Shown in pieces: positions 1 through 6,455 of a stretch of DNA of 12,264 nucleotides. Position numbers and translations under genes: made by a program. Below the pieces are notes generated by a model that was not told where the DNA came from, searched no databases, and saw only the letters and a list, made by a program, of their open reading frames with translations. Each line of letters opens with the position of its first letter. The first letter of the stretch is position 1. The stretch comes from Planctomicrobium sp. (GTDB lineage Bacteria > Planctomycetota > Planctomycetia > Planctomycetales > Planctomycetaceae): the NCBI GenBank assembly GCA_029259835.1, contig JAJDEL010000319.1:1-12264 (forward strand), given 5' to 3'.

Positions 1-76
1 AAAGTTGCCGCATAATGCGGTGCCTGGCTTCTAGATCTTTCTAGCGTTGTTGTCGACGATTGCTAAATGCAAGTAA

Positions 77-450
77 GTCCGGAAAGGAAGCAGCAACAGC
101 GAAATTAACACTGATGACCTCCACGTATTGATGTGTACTCCGTACTTTGACGGCAAGCACATCTACGGTGTCGGCATCTTCGGACAGCTGCGTTGCCTGG
201 ATGCGAAAACAGGCAAGCGGCTTTGGGAAACGCTCGAACCGGCCGGAGAAGGCCGCTGGTGGAATTCGTTCCTCATCCCGCACGAAGACCGGTTCTTCAT
301 TCACAACGAACAGGGATAACTGATCACCGCGAAGTTGACCCCCGATGGATATCAAGAAACCTCACGCGCATTACTCGTCGAACCAACACGAAAAGTACGC
401 CGCCGAATGACAATAAAATTGTGCGAGTTGATTTGTCAACAGCGAAGTAG
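77..450 (+). pseudogene. Decayed C-terminal fragment of a PQQ-like beta-propeller (BamB-type) protein
   Basis: Reading from 77, the translation gives TDDLHVLMCTPYFDG, then IYGVGIFGQLRCLDAKTG, then RWWNSFLIPHEDRFF. This pattern is familiar from the propeller repeats of secreted PQQ-binding-like proteins abundant in planctomycetes. The frame is stopped by TAA at 317-319, where relatives usually carry an acidic residue (G-D/E-L-I-x-A-K-L). The same frame then continues as LITAKLTPDGYQETSRALLVEPT to about 395. The expected end of the protein, NDNKIVRVDLSTAK and a TAG stop, appears in another frame at 406-450, and the usual segment between is missing. So there is one nonsense change and one frame-shifting loss. 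No 5' part of the gene is present: the frame is closed by TAA at 74-76 and nothing recognisable lies in 1-73. An intact family member would have several hundred residues and a signal peptide. I infer a dead gene remnant. Confidence 0.72.
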
Positions 451-486
451 AGATCCGATCCTTCGAGAAAGAAGAAGGTTGCCCGC

Positions 487-516
487 CACGGATGAACACA
501 GATATTCACAGATAGG
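487..516. repeat. Three tandem 10-nt units, CAC(G/A)GAT plus three variable bases
   Basis: Units start at 487, 497 and 507: CACGGATGAA, CACAGATATT and CACAGATAGG. The seven-base core CAC(G/A)GAT recurs exactly once per ten bases, close to one DNA helical turn. From memory, similar strings (CACGGAT alternating with short A/T-rich triplets) occur between genes in many bacteria, with no function I can name. It lies just after the beta-propeller remnant in the gene-poor stretch 451-1049. Confidence 0.6.
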
Positions 517-644
517 ATCATTCGAGTACAGGCCTTCTCTGGAAGCCTCAAGGACGTCGACTCTTGAGTGTATGACATGGACGTCAACGAACTGTCTGAG
601 CCCCGGTACTATTATAGTTGGATCGGTTGACTCGCAGCGTCTCA

Positions 645-736
645 CCGACTGCGTCGGCCCGGGTAAAAAGAACCTGGGCCACTCAATTGGCCTGCGAGTA
701 GTGGTACAAGGGCCTTTGTATTACTGCGTTGCAGTA
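645..736. repeat. Cluster of adjoining inverted repeats in a gene-poor stretch
   Basis: Four dyads lie almost end to end. CCGAC (645-649) faces GTCGG (653-657). GGCCCGGGT (656-664) faces ACCTGGGCC (672-680) with one G-T pair. An imperfect palindrome with few mismatches is centred near 713 (698-727). TACTGC (722-727) faces GCAGTA (731-736). The last two overlap and would compete. No T tract follows, so these are not ordinary terminators. The surrounding stretch 451-1049 has open frames but none that I recognise or that starts convincingly. It could be the relic of a mobile or recombination element; that is inference only. Confidence 0.4.
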
Positions 737-875
737 TACGGGAAGCACTTGATTGTACGCATGGTCAATTTGCACCTCGAACAAGCCACCTAGCAAGTTA
801 GGGATTCTTGAAATGAGGATGTCCAGATGAACCATTCCATTTTGTTCGATATTGGACTGTACCAGTCGTCGTTTG

Positions 876-903
876 TGGACTTTTTCCTCGCGTTTTGTAT
901 ACT
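876..903 (+). promoter_or_regulatory. Possible sigma-70 promoter for the ankyrin gene
   Basis: TGGACT at 876-881 (four of six to TTGACA) and TATACT at 898-903 (five of six to TATAAT) are spaced by 16 bases. This would give a leader of about 140 bases before the start codon at 1050. Planctomycete promoters are not well defined and such matches arise by chance. Confidence 0.25.
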
Positions 904-1049
904 CACGGCAGCGTTCAGGGCGCTACTGTGTCCGCGGAAAGGGCTGAGCCCACCTGGTCTTACTTTTTGTTTACTGTTGGCGTACTTCCTTCAGGTTCGC
1001 GACGCGGACGCCGAGCTGTGCAGCAGATCGCTGCCGAAAGGAGGTCGTC

Positions 1050-3026
1050 ATGACCAAACCACTCCCTGCCCCTACGCGCAACCTTCCGCCCAGGCCCAAT
1101 CTTCCGCAGCTACGGAAACAGGCGAAACAACTCCTCAAATCTTTCAAGGCCGGAAACCTAGACGCGACGGAAGAGGTCCAGCGATTCGATCAGTCGCTCA
1201 TTCAAGCGGTGTTCTCACTGGTCGATGCCCAACGAATCCTCGCACGGGCGTATGGCTTTCCCAGTTGGGCGCGGCTTAAACAGCACGTGGACGGCATGAA
1301 CGTCGAAGCGTTTTGCGACGCAGTTCAAGCCGGCGATTTGGAAACCGTTCAAGAACTCTCGAAGACCCGCCCGGAACTTGTCAATATAGAGATAGGTGGC
1401 AGATCTGGGGAACAGATTGCGATCCACTTGGCAGTGCTCAATCGAGATCCTGCAATGACGCAACTCTTGATGCAATTGGGTTCTGACGCACGCAAGGGAA
1501 TCTGGCCACATCGCGAGGCAACCTCCGCGTTTACGATCGCAACTGATCGTGGCTGGGATGACATTGTCACGATTATCGAGCAGCAAGAACGGCAACGGCG
1601 TACGAAGCTGAGCGCCGCGGGTTCAACAATCGGACCACAAACAGACAAAGTCTTCAAGGCGATTCAAGAGAATCGGAATGACGATGTGATACACCTTCTC
1701 GCGGGTGACTTATCTCTGATTCGCGCCTGCGATGTTGGCGGCAGGACACCTCTACACATCGCCGCCGCAATGCATAACCCCGAGTTGATCGGATGGTTGA
1801 TTGAACGCGGTGCGGACGTTAACGCGATTGCCCAGCGGGATGTTCCCCCCCACCTTCACGAGGCCCATGACAGCCCAGGTAAAGCGCCTCTCGACTACGC
1901 GGCGGTTTTGGCCGGCTGGTCAGCTCATGGCCGAGATTTTTGCTTCTTGGAGCGATCACGAAGCTCTCGGGAACGCTTTGACGAAACATTGGGGCTTCTG
2001 CGTTCGGCCGGGGCACACATCACACCGCGCGCTGCGGTCGCTGTTGGTGATGTGTCGCTGGTCGCTCGGATGCATCGCGAAGGCCAACTCGCAAACGACA
2101 TTCACTTCTTTCGCGGTGGTCTGCTTAGTATCGCGGTCCGGATCAATAGTACTGAGATGGTATCGCAGTTGTTGTCGTTGGGAATTGATCCTGATGAATC
2201 TGTCGTATCGAGTGACGACGGCAGCAAAAGCTGGGGAGCGCCACTATGGTTCGCGGCGATGTGTGGACGGCACGAGATCGCCAAAACTCTGCTTGATCAC
2301 GGGGCCGATGTCAACGCAATTATATTTGCCTGTGGGGACGCGATGTCAATTGCGCGATCCACGGAAGACGAGCAGTTACAATCGCTACTGGTAGACCACG
2401 GTGCCCGAACGACCGTTGAGTACGTGGCAGGTTGTGCAGATGTGGCTCTGGCAAAAAAGATCCTTGACGGAAAAACGCCTGCAACCAGCCTTAATCTCGA
2501 ATCACCCACGCCAACAGGGATCGCCGAGCAAATGCTCTTGGCGGCCGGAGACAATTGTCCGGAGATCGTTCGCCTTTGTCTTCCCTGCATTGAACGCGGC
2601 AAAGACGATTCCTGGTGGAACTACGCCATGATGCGTTCGACGACCGAGCCGCAAAGCCTGGAGTACATCCAGCAGTACGGTGTCAATCCGAACGTCGTTG
2701 GAGAGAACGGCTTCACTTTATTGCACCACATCGCAACAACTTCAGTAGAAGATTCTGAACGCGTCAAGATTGCGACTTTGCTGCTTGATCACGGCGCTTC
2801 GCTGGAACAACGTGATCGCCTCCTGAGTTCGACTCCCCTTGGCTGGGCTTGTCGTTGGGGTCGTCGAGAACTCGTCGATCTGTATCTCAGTCGTGGAGCT
2901 GCACCTTCCGAGCCCGATATAGAAGCCTGGGCCCAACCGCTCGCCTGGGCCACGCGGGGAGGTCACGCCGAAATCGCCGCTCGAATTAGCAACTTCTGCG
3001 CAGGCCACTTGGGTGCCCCTGATTGA
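1050..3026 (+). CDS. Ankyrin repeat protein with planctomycete-type N-terminal domain
   Basis: A 658-residue protein without signal peptide or membrane segment, so probably cytoplasmic. Residues 1-80 hold a conserved-looking head (LPPRPNLPQLRKQAKQLLKSF, then SLVDAQRILARAYGFPSWARLKQHV) that I associate with ankyrin proteins of planctomycetes and related phyla. The rest is ankyrin repeats. Clear units include RTPLHIAAAMHNPELIGWLI then GADVNA (residues 232-259), PLWFAAMCGRHEIAKTLLDH then GADVNA (about 397-425), and a C-terminal block (about 553-650) with TLLHHIA, LLLDHGASLE and PLGWACRWGRRELVDLYLSRG. Ankyrin repeats bind other proteins; the partner is unknown. The start is firm: AAAGGAGGT at 1037-1045 ends four bases before ATG. 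The gene stands alone, convergent with the DUF3500 gene, with a shared hairpin terminator between them. It appears more GC-rich than the pilus genes, which may indicate a different history. Confidence 0.85.
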   Translation: MTKPLPAPTRNLPPRPNLPQLRKQAKQLLKSFKAGNLDATEEVQRFDQSLIQAVFSLVDAQRILARAYGFPSWARLKQHVDGMNVEAFCDAVQAGDLETVQELSKTRPELVNIEIGGRSGEQIAIHLAVLNRDPAMTQLLMQLGSDARKGIWPHREATSAFTIATDRGWDDIVTIIEQQERQRRTKLSAAGSTIGPQTDKVFKAIQENRNDDVIHLLAGDLSLIRACDVGGRTPLHIAAAMHNPELIGWLIERGADVNAIAQRDVPPHLHEAHDSPGKAPLDYAAVLAGWSAHGRDFCFLERSRSSRERFDETLGLLRSAGAHITPRAAVAVGDVSLVARMHREGQLANDIHFFRGGLLSIAVRINSTEMVSQLLSLGIDPDESVVSSDDGSKSWGAPLWFAAMCGRHEIAKTLLDHGADVNAIIFACGDAMSIARSTEDEQLQSLLVDHGARTTVEYVAGCADVALAKKILDGKTPATSLNLESPTPTGIAEQMLLAAGDNCPEIVRLCLPCIERGKDDSWWNYAMMRSTTEPQSLEYIQQYGVNPNVVGENGFTLLHHIATTSVEDSERVKIATLLLDHGASLEQRDRLLSSTPLGWACRWGRRELVDLYLSRGAAPSEPDIEAWAQPLAWATRGGHAEIAARISNFCAGHLGAPD

Positions 3027-3120
3027 TTTTCAAACAGGGCGGCGAGTCGTATGAGGCTGCTGTCAGGCTCTCAATGTTACATCAACTCTGAATGCTCCAC
3101 GAACAACATCCTTTCATAGA

Positions 3121-3133
3121 AGGCCACTTGGGT
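3121..3133 (+). repeat. Second copy of a 13-nt string from the ankyrin gene 3' end
   Basis: AGGCCACTTGGGT occurs at 3002-3014, within the last codons of the ankyrin gene, and again here in non-coding DNA. The flanks remain similar (GCCCCTGAT against ACTCCGAT). This suggests a small duplication, or the leftover 3' end of a second, deleted gene copy. The bases in between (3027-3120) show no gene. Confidence 0.5.
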
Positions 3134-3163
3134 ACTCCGATGTTGACCAGCCTTGTTCCAACT

Positions 3164-3200
3164 AAAAAGCGGGACTGTTCAAGTCGAACAGTCCCGCTTT
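3164..3200. terminator. Hairpin terminator between convergent genes
   Basis: AAAGCGGGACTGTTC (3166-3180) and its exact complement (3186-3200) flank a 5-base loop AAGTC, forming a 15-bp perfect stem. The left side begins with five A (3164-3168), which gives a U run for minus-strand transcripts. The right arm ends in TTT for plus-strand ones. It can therefore serve both the ankyrin gene and the DUF3500 gene, better for the latter. Confidence 0.85.
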
Positions 3201-3225
3201 CAATGGTTGTTCAGAGTCCAGGTTT

Positions 3226-4173
3226 CTATGAAACCTCTGCGATGTTGATGTAGGCGTGGACGTGTGGGGCGCCGCGGAAGTGCCAGATGAAGCCGGGGGC
3301 TTCGATTCGCCACATGTCCCAGACCTTGTCGTTGCCTAAGTCGCCTTTCTGGTAGAACGCCATGTGAAGTTTGTCGACTCCGCCGATGCCTTTCAGGATA
3401 CTCTGGACCTCAGCCTTGTCTTCTTTTCGGTAAGGAGCAAGAAGAACATCGAGGGTTTCGCTGACGAGTTTCTTTTGGTCGGCACTCATCGTGCCGACGG
3501 CAAGACCTGCGTAGTTGCCGTTTGGAGTTTGCCGGGCTGCGTTTCTTTCACCAGGCGCGTTTGGCAGAAGCGCCAGCTTTCTTTGGTCAGCATCCAGAGC
3601 CTTGAAAACTTCGTTCGTCTGTTGGGTCTGGTAGTGGTAGATGTTTTGCTTTGGGTCCGACTCACCGTGTCCGTAAACAATCGGGCCTCCGAAAGCGGCT
3701 TTGTCGACGCTGTTTCCATCGGCGCGAAGCGTTAAGTGCCGACCGGTCAATTCGAATTCAAACTTATCCGATGAAGGATCTCCAAAGACGGCGACGCTGT
3801 AGAAGTCAACTCCGCCATCGTCTTCGTCCATCTGTAATTGCAGGCGGTCGTAACCTTCTTCTGAGGTCATTCCGCGAATGACCTGGTCGATCATGACTCG
3901 TTGTTTGTCCGTATAGAAATCGAGTCCAATTGTCGGCTTGGTGATGTGCCAGTTTGCGTTGACTTTCTTACGGAGCTGGTGATCGAACGAAAAGCAAATT
4001 TGCTCTTTTTGTTGAGCACTCAGAGACTTGTAGAACTCCTGAACAGCGGTCTCGGCTTTGCTCGACTTTGTTGGAGCAGCAAAAAGAGATGGAGCCAGAG
4101 CGGCTGAAACGGCAGTGACGCTGGCAGCTTCAAGAAAGTGGCGACGTGTGAGGCTCGATGAAGATTGGGGCAT
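3226..4173 (-). CDS. Tat-exported DUF3500 family protein
   Basis: A 315-residue protein of the DUF3500 family, whose biochemical role is not known to me. Residues 8-33 form a twin-arginine signal: LTRRHFLEAAS with the arginine pair at 10-11, a hydrophobic stretch and a likely cleavage site near SLFA-AP. This points to export of a folded, perhaps cofactor-bearing, protein. The mature part has family-typical features: the FSFDHQLRKKVNANWH region early on, an HLTLRADGN strand, a glycine-rich FGGPIVYGHGE segment, NEVFKALDADQRKLALL, and the C-terminal WHFRGAPHVHAYINIA with several histidines. I chose ATG at 4173 over an in-frame upstream one at 4215 because AGGAG lies at good spacing before it and the Tat motif then falls close to the N-terminus. 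It diverges from the DUF1080 gene, so the ~400-base gap may control both. Confidence 0.85.
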   Translation of the reverse strand: MPQSSSSLTRRHFLEAASVTAVSAALAPSLFAAPTKSSKAETAVQEFYKSLSAQQKEQICFSFDHQLRKKVNANWHITKPTIGLDFYTDKQRVMIDQVIRGMTSEEGYDRLQLQMDEDDGGVDFYSVAVFGDPSSDKFEFELTGRHLTLRADGNSVDKAAFGGPIVYGHGESDPKQNIYHYQTQQTNEVFKALDADQRKLALLPNAPGERNAARQTPNGNYAGLAVGTMSADQKKLVSETLDVLLAPYRKEDKAEVQSILKGIGGVDKLHMAFYQKGDLGNDKVWDMWRIEAPGFIWHFRGAPHVHAYINIAEVS

Positions 4174-4360
4174 GGATTTGAACTCCTGAAAGGGAAAAGG
4201 ATAAATTTTCAACACTGGCCGGGACAGAAAGTTCCGCGGCTTATCGCAATCATCTCAACAAAACGCGAAACACCTTTAACCGCATCCTGACATCATTGAA
4301 GGTGACAACTCTACTCAGAATAACAAATGGCGATGCCAATATCATCAGCCATCTTTGGTT

Positions 4361-4430
4361 TCACTCGATCATTCAGGAGTGAATGTTTCTCAGTCACATC
4401 TCATGTGAGCAAATAGACCACTCACGAGTG
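4361..4430. promoter_or_regulatory. Cluster of three dyads with TCAC/GTGA half-sites (possible operators)
   Basis: The gap between the divergent DUF3500 and DUF1080 genes holds TCACTC (4361-4366) facing GAGTGA (4377-4382), TCACAT (4394-4399) facing ATGTGA (4403-4408), and CACTC (4419-4423) facing GAGTG (4426-4430). All three use similar half-sites within 70 bases. That is what a dimeric repressor or activator site would look like, but the spacers differ (10, 3 and 2 bases). The remainder of 4174-4580 shows no gene; I see no convincing -35/-10 pair. Confidence 0.35.
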
Positions 4431-4580
4431 ATCAGGATTTCTCTCCTGAAGCGCATCTGAGTGCCATTTTTTGTAGACTTCAGAAGCACAAACAAGATTG
4501 CAACCACTCGATGAATCTCATTGAAGAGATGGTCAGTCTATACGGTTCGTTTACTTTGCATTTGAATCTAGGAGGATTTC

Positions 4581-5363
4581 GTGAAATCTATTTTTTGTTG
4601 TTCAGGACTGATGATTGTTGTTCTTCAGTCTTCGTTACATGCGGATGAATATCTCAATGGGATCAAATGGGAAGAGCCGAAGGTTGTGACCGTTGGAAAA
4701 AATGGTGTCCCTGCGGATGCTGTGATTCTTTTTGATGGTGATGATTTGTCGGCGTGGAATAACGCTGAGAATTGGAAACTCGACGATGGAGTCATGATCG
4801 CTGGCAAAGGGGATGTAACCAGCAAGGCTGAGTTTGGAGATTGCCAGTTACACATTGAGTGGTCCGCCGTAACACCACCGACGGGAGAAGGGCAAGGGCG
4901 AAGTAACAGCGGCGTCTTCTTGATGAACACCTACGAGATTCAGATTCTTGACTCGTACAAAAATACAACCTACTTCGATGGTCAAGCAGGCGGGATTTAC
5001 AAACAGACGCCTCCACAAGTGAACGCAACACGACCACCGGGTGAATGGAACGTGTACGACATTGTCTGGACAGCACCTCGATTCAATGAAGATGGCTCTT
5101 TGAAATCACCGGCATACATGACAGCGCTGCATAACGGTGTTCTCATCCTGAATCACTTCGAACTTCAGGGAGACACACCCTACCACCGCCCGCCTGCGTA
5201 CACGAAACACGCCGACAAGCTTCCGATTCGGCTTCAGGATCATGGGAATCCGGTTCGGTTTCGTAATATCTGGGTTCGTGAAATCGGCGCCGCAAAGGGT
5301 GAACCCGCACGACCAGCATTCATCAAAAACAGTCAGACAGGTGAAGAAACTCCAGTGAAGTAA
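4581..5363 (+). CDS. Secreted DUF1080 (3-keto-disaccharide hydrolase-like) protein
   Basis: A 260-residue protein with an N-terminal signal peptide (residues 1-21, ending SSLHA-DEY) and a single DUF1080 domain. This concanavalin-like beta-sandwich family is greatly expanded in planctomycetes. Its characterised members act on 3-keto sugars or otherwise on carbohydrates; the substrate here is unknown. Typical signatures in order are LFDGDDLSAWNN near the start of the domain, FGDCQLHIEWSA, GRSNSGVFLMNTYEIQILDS, AGGIYKQ, GEWNVYDIVWTAPRF, LHNGVLILNH and a closing PIRLQDHGNPVRFRNIWVREI. The start codon is GTG, fixed by AGGAGG at 4570-4575 five bases upstream and by the signal peptide that follows at once. 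It stands alone, divergent from the DUF3500 gene, and an intrinsic terminator lies just downstream. Confidence 0.9.
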   Translation: MKSIFCCSGLMIVVLQSSLHADEYLNGIKWEEPKVVTVGKNGVPADAVILFDGDDLSAWNNAENWKLDDGVMIAGKGDVTSKAEFGDCQLHIEWSAVTPPTGEGQGRSNSGVFLMNTYEIQILDSYKNTTYFDGQAGGIYKQTPPQVNATRPPGEWNVYDIVWTAPRFNEDGSLKSPAYMTALHNGVLILNHFELQGDTPYHRPPAYTKHADKLPIRLQDHGNPVRFRNIWVREIGAAKGEPARPAFIKNSQTGEETPVK

Positions 5364-5386
5364 ATTCCACAGCAATCTCAATAACC

Positions 5387-5430
5387 AAAGCCTGCTTCAC
5401 TGCTTGATCTCAGCGAGCAGGCTTTTCTTC
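5387..5430 (+). terminator. Intrinsic terminator of the DUF1080 gene
   Basis: AAAGCCTGCT (5387-5396) pairs exactly with AGCAGGCTTT (5416-5425) around a 19-base loop, followed by a T-rich run (CTTTTCTTCT). It begins 24 bases after the stop codon. Confidence 0.75.
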
Positions 5431-5524
5431 TATTCGCTCTCGAATTTCTTACAGAATGAGGTTGAATCTCTCGGGCTCTCGCTGGGTTGAGTTGTAACGA
5501 TTGTGATCTTTCTCCAATTCGCTT

Positions 5525-5569
5525 CTCAGCTCCTCTGCTTTCGCAGCTAACTTCATTTTTCGAGCTGAG
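5525..5569. repeat. Nested inverted repeat in the gap before the pilus locus
   Basis: CTCAGCTC (5525-5532) faces GAGCTGAG (5562-5569), a perfect 8-bp dyad. Inside it CTGC (5535-5538) and GCAG (5543-5546) form a small hairpin. No T run follows directly. The bases around it (5431-5679) contain no gene that I can support. Confidence 0.35.
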
Positions 5570-5679
5570 ATATTCGTCAGTACGAACCATTTGCATTCGA
5601 ACTATATTAACTGGACGTGGAAATCACGCGGATTTCGACTCAATCTCTGTGCTCTGAAAGTCCCCAAGGCTACGAAATC

Positions 5680-5716
5680 AAAAAAAAACGCAAATTCGTT
5701 CAAGTAAAATTTGCGT
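5680..5716 (-). terminator. Minus-strand intrinsic terminator without an obvious gene
   Basis: ACGCAAATT (5688-5696) and AATTTGCGT (5708-5716) form a perfect 9-bp stem with an 11-base loop. On the plus strand a run of nine A (5680-5688) precedes it, so on the minus strand the hairpin is followed by nine T. This is a classic terminator for leftward transcription. No minus-strand gene lies to its right, where the pilus leader and flp begin. It may end a small minus-strand RNA or block antisense transcription. Confidence 0.6.
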
Positions 5717-5730
5717 GGTTTCTCTTGTGA

Positions 5731-5860
5731 CCTAGGTTTGGTTGTCTCTGAGATTGGCTTGCTTAATTCCGCAAGGGAATGCAAACGGTTTCGAGACAAC
5801 ATCCACCTAGGAATCCGGACTAGCTGACAGACTCTCGGGAGTTCGAGATCGGGCTGGTCC
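5731..5860 (+). ncRNA. Predicted structured leader RNA of flp (unclassified, riboswitch-like)
   Basis: Two adjoining folds end 51 bases before the flp start. Domain 1: CCTAGGT (5731-5737) with ACCTAGG (5805-5811), then GTTGTCTC (5741-5748) with GAGACAAC (5793-5800), then TTGC (5759-5762) with GCAA (5781-5784), then ATTCC (5766-5770) with GGAAT (5776-5780). An alternative stem, CTTGC (5758-5762) with GCAAG (5771-5775), excludes the last two, so two states are possible. Domain 2: GGACTAGC (5817-5824) with GCTGGTCC (5853-5860), enclosing GACTC (5830-5834) with GAGTT (5839-5843). Both domain 2 stems contain a G-U pair that would be an A-C mismatch on the other strand, so the plus strand is the likely folded RNA. 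I compared it from memory with cyclic-di-GMP and other common riboswitch motifs and did not find a match. The fold is by eye and untested by covariation. Confidence 0.5.
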
Positions 5861-5911
5861 ATCCAATATCGACCGAACGTGAGAGCTTGGTCGAACAAGA
5901 GAGAGAAAAAG

Positions 5912-6085
5912 ATGAAGAACTTGACGAAAAGCGTAAAGAATTTCCTCGTTTCTGAAGACGGCCCAACTGCAGTTGAATACGCAGTCATGCTTGCTCTGAT
6001 CGTGATCGTTTGTCTGACTGCCATTAGTGCTGTCGGTTCAAACGCATCAGCTCGTTTCAACGACATCAAAGATGAACTTAGCTAA
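5912..6085 (+). CDS. flp: Flp/Fap type IVb pilin precursor
   Basis: A 57-residue prepilin, the structural subunit of the Tad (tight adherence) pilus used for surface attachment. Residues 1-17 form the charged leader ending in glycine (KNFLVSEDG). Cleavage by the prepilin peptidase after Gly17 leaves a mature chain starting PTAVEYAVML, with Glu at +5 and Tyr at +6. This is the G/XXXXEY signature of Flp pilins. A hydrophobic helix (about 24-43) follows and a short polar tail ends the protein. ATG at 5912 follows a purine-rich AAGAGAGAGA stretch. An in-frame GTG at 5879 would add 11 residues and is less likely. The gene opens the pilus locus, with its processing enzyme cpaA 400 bases downstream. 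A structured leader lies before it and two stem-loops directly after it, suggesting the pilin message is separately controlled or stabilised. Confidence 0.93.
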   Translation: MKNLTKSVKNFLVSEDGPTAVEYAVMLALIVIVCLTAISAVGSNASARFNDIKDELS

Positions 6086-6166
6086 TCAATGATCGCAAGA
6101 TCACTGATTTGACACAGGGTTGGCCGCCCGGTTGGAGTTCAATCTGGCCGGGCGGTTACCTGTCAA
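6085..6166 (+). other. Two stem-loops directly after the flp stop codon
   Basis: The first hairpin pairs 6085-6094 with 6099-6108 (ten pairs, one A-C mismatch) and is capped by a GCAA tetraloop of the stable GNRA type. The second is long: TTGACA (6109-6114) with TGTCAA (6161-6166), a bulge, then a GC-rich arm around CCGCCCGG (6124-6131) with CCGGGCGG (6148-6155) and a 16-base loop. No T run follows, so full termination is doubtful. Attenuation or protection of a short, abundant pilin message would fit. Confidence 0.6.
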
Positions 6167-6230
6167 TTCACAACTGAAACACTTCAATCACTTGCACCGT
6201 CTAATTGACGGACTCCCACAGGATTTGATC

Positions 6231-6347
6231 ATGATTCCCATCTGGATTGATTTCGGAACTCTTCCGCTGTTCGAGATGATCCCAGTTGTCGTGATGGGTT
6301 TAATGGCATTTCTGATGCAAGCGATTGCACTTGGCGGAAGAACTTAA
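6231..6347 (+). CDS. Small hydrophobic protein between pilin and prepilin peptidase
   Basis: A possible 38-residue protein that I do not recognise. It has a short N-terminal part (MIPIWIDFGTLPLFE), one hydrophobic segment at about residues 16-34 (MIPVVVMGLMAFLMQAIAL) and a GGRT end, so a single-pass inner-membrane peptide is likely. ATG at 6231 is preceded by AGGA (6220-6223) at seven bases. The frame is open further upstream to 6120, but that part would run through the strong hairpin after flp and reads as random sequence. It has no type IVb pilin cleavage signature, so it is not a second pilin. Its place inside the pilus locus suggests an accessory role. A chance reading frame cannot be excluded, as membrane-like short frames arise easily. 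Confidence 0.45.
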   Translation: MIPIWIDFGTLPLFEMIPVVVMGLMAFLMQAIALGGRT

Positions 6348-6455
6348 CTCCTGCGTCTTGCAATCCAGGAATTGAGGTTGAGGACTTTAAGCGAGTGCGA
6401 CAACGGAGTACGACACTTGCTCATTTGACTTTCAATTTCAAGGTCTGACAAGGCA

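Noticed and set aside
1..76. CCGCAT/ATGCGG dyad at 8-20 as an integron attC site
   Set aside because: Only a 6-bp dyad with one central base is present; no convincing core sites or integrase are in view.
408..793. Continuation of the remnant's original frame past the deletion point
   Set aside because: It encodes nothing familiar, runs through the tandem repeat and hairpins, and is probably open by chance.
827..1279. Open frame of 150 codons overlapping the start of the ankyrin gene
   Set aside because: About half lies in another frame of the ankyrin gene. The rest is hydrophobic but unrecognisable, and the ankyrin start has a far better ribosome binding site.
1801..2394. 197-codon second frame within the ankyrin gene
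   Set aside because: The ankyrin frame has repeat motifs here and the alternative frame reads as random, arginine-rich sequence.
5731..5860. Cyclic-di-GMP (GEMM) riboswitch assignment for the flp leader
   Set aside because: It would be attractive for a pilus gene, but I could not place the conserved GEMM core bases or its two-hairpin geometry. The element is therefore left unclassified.
5602..6069. 155-codon minus-strand frame across the flp leader and flp
   Set aside because: It is antisense to a certain pilin gene and would be crossed by the structured leader; no family resemblance. It would also read through the minus-strand terminator at 5680-5716.
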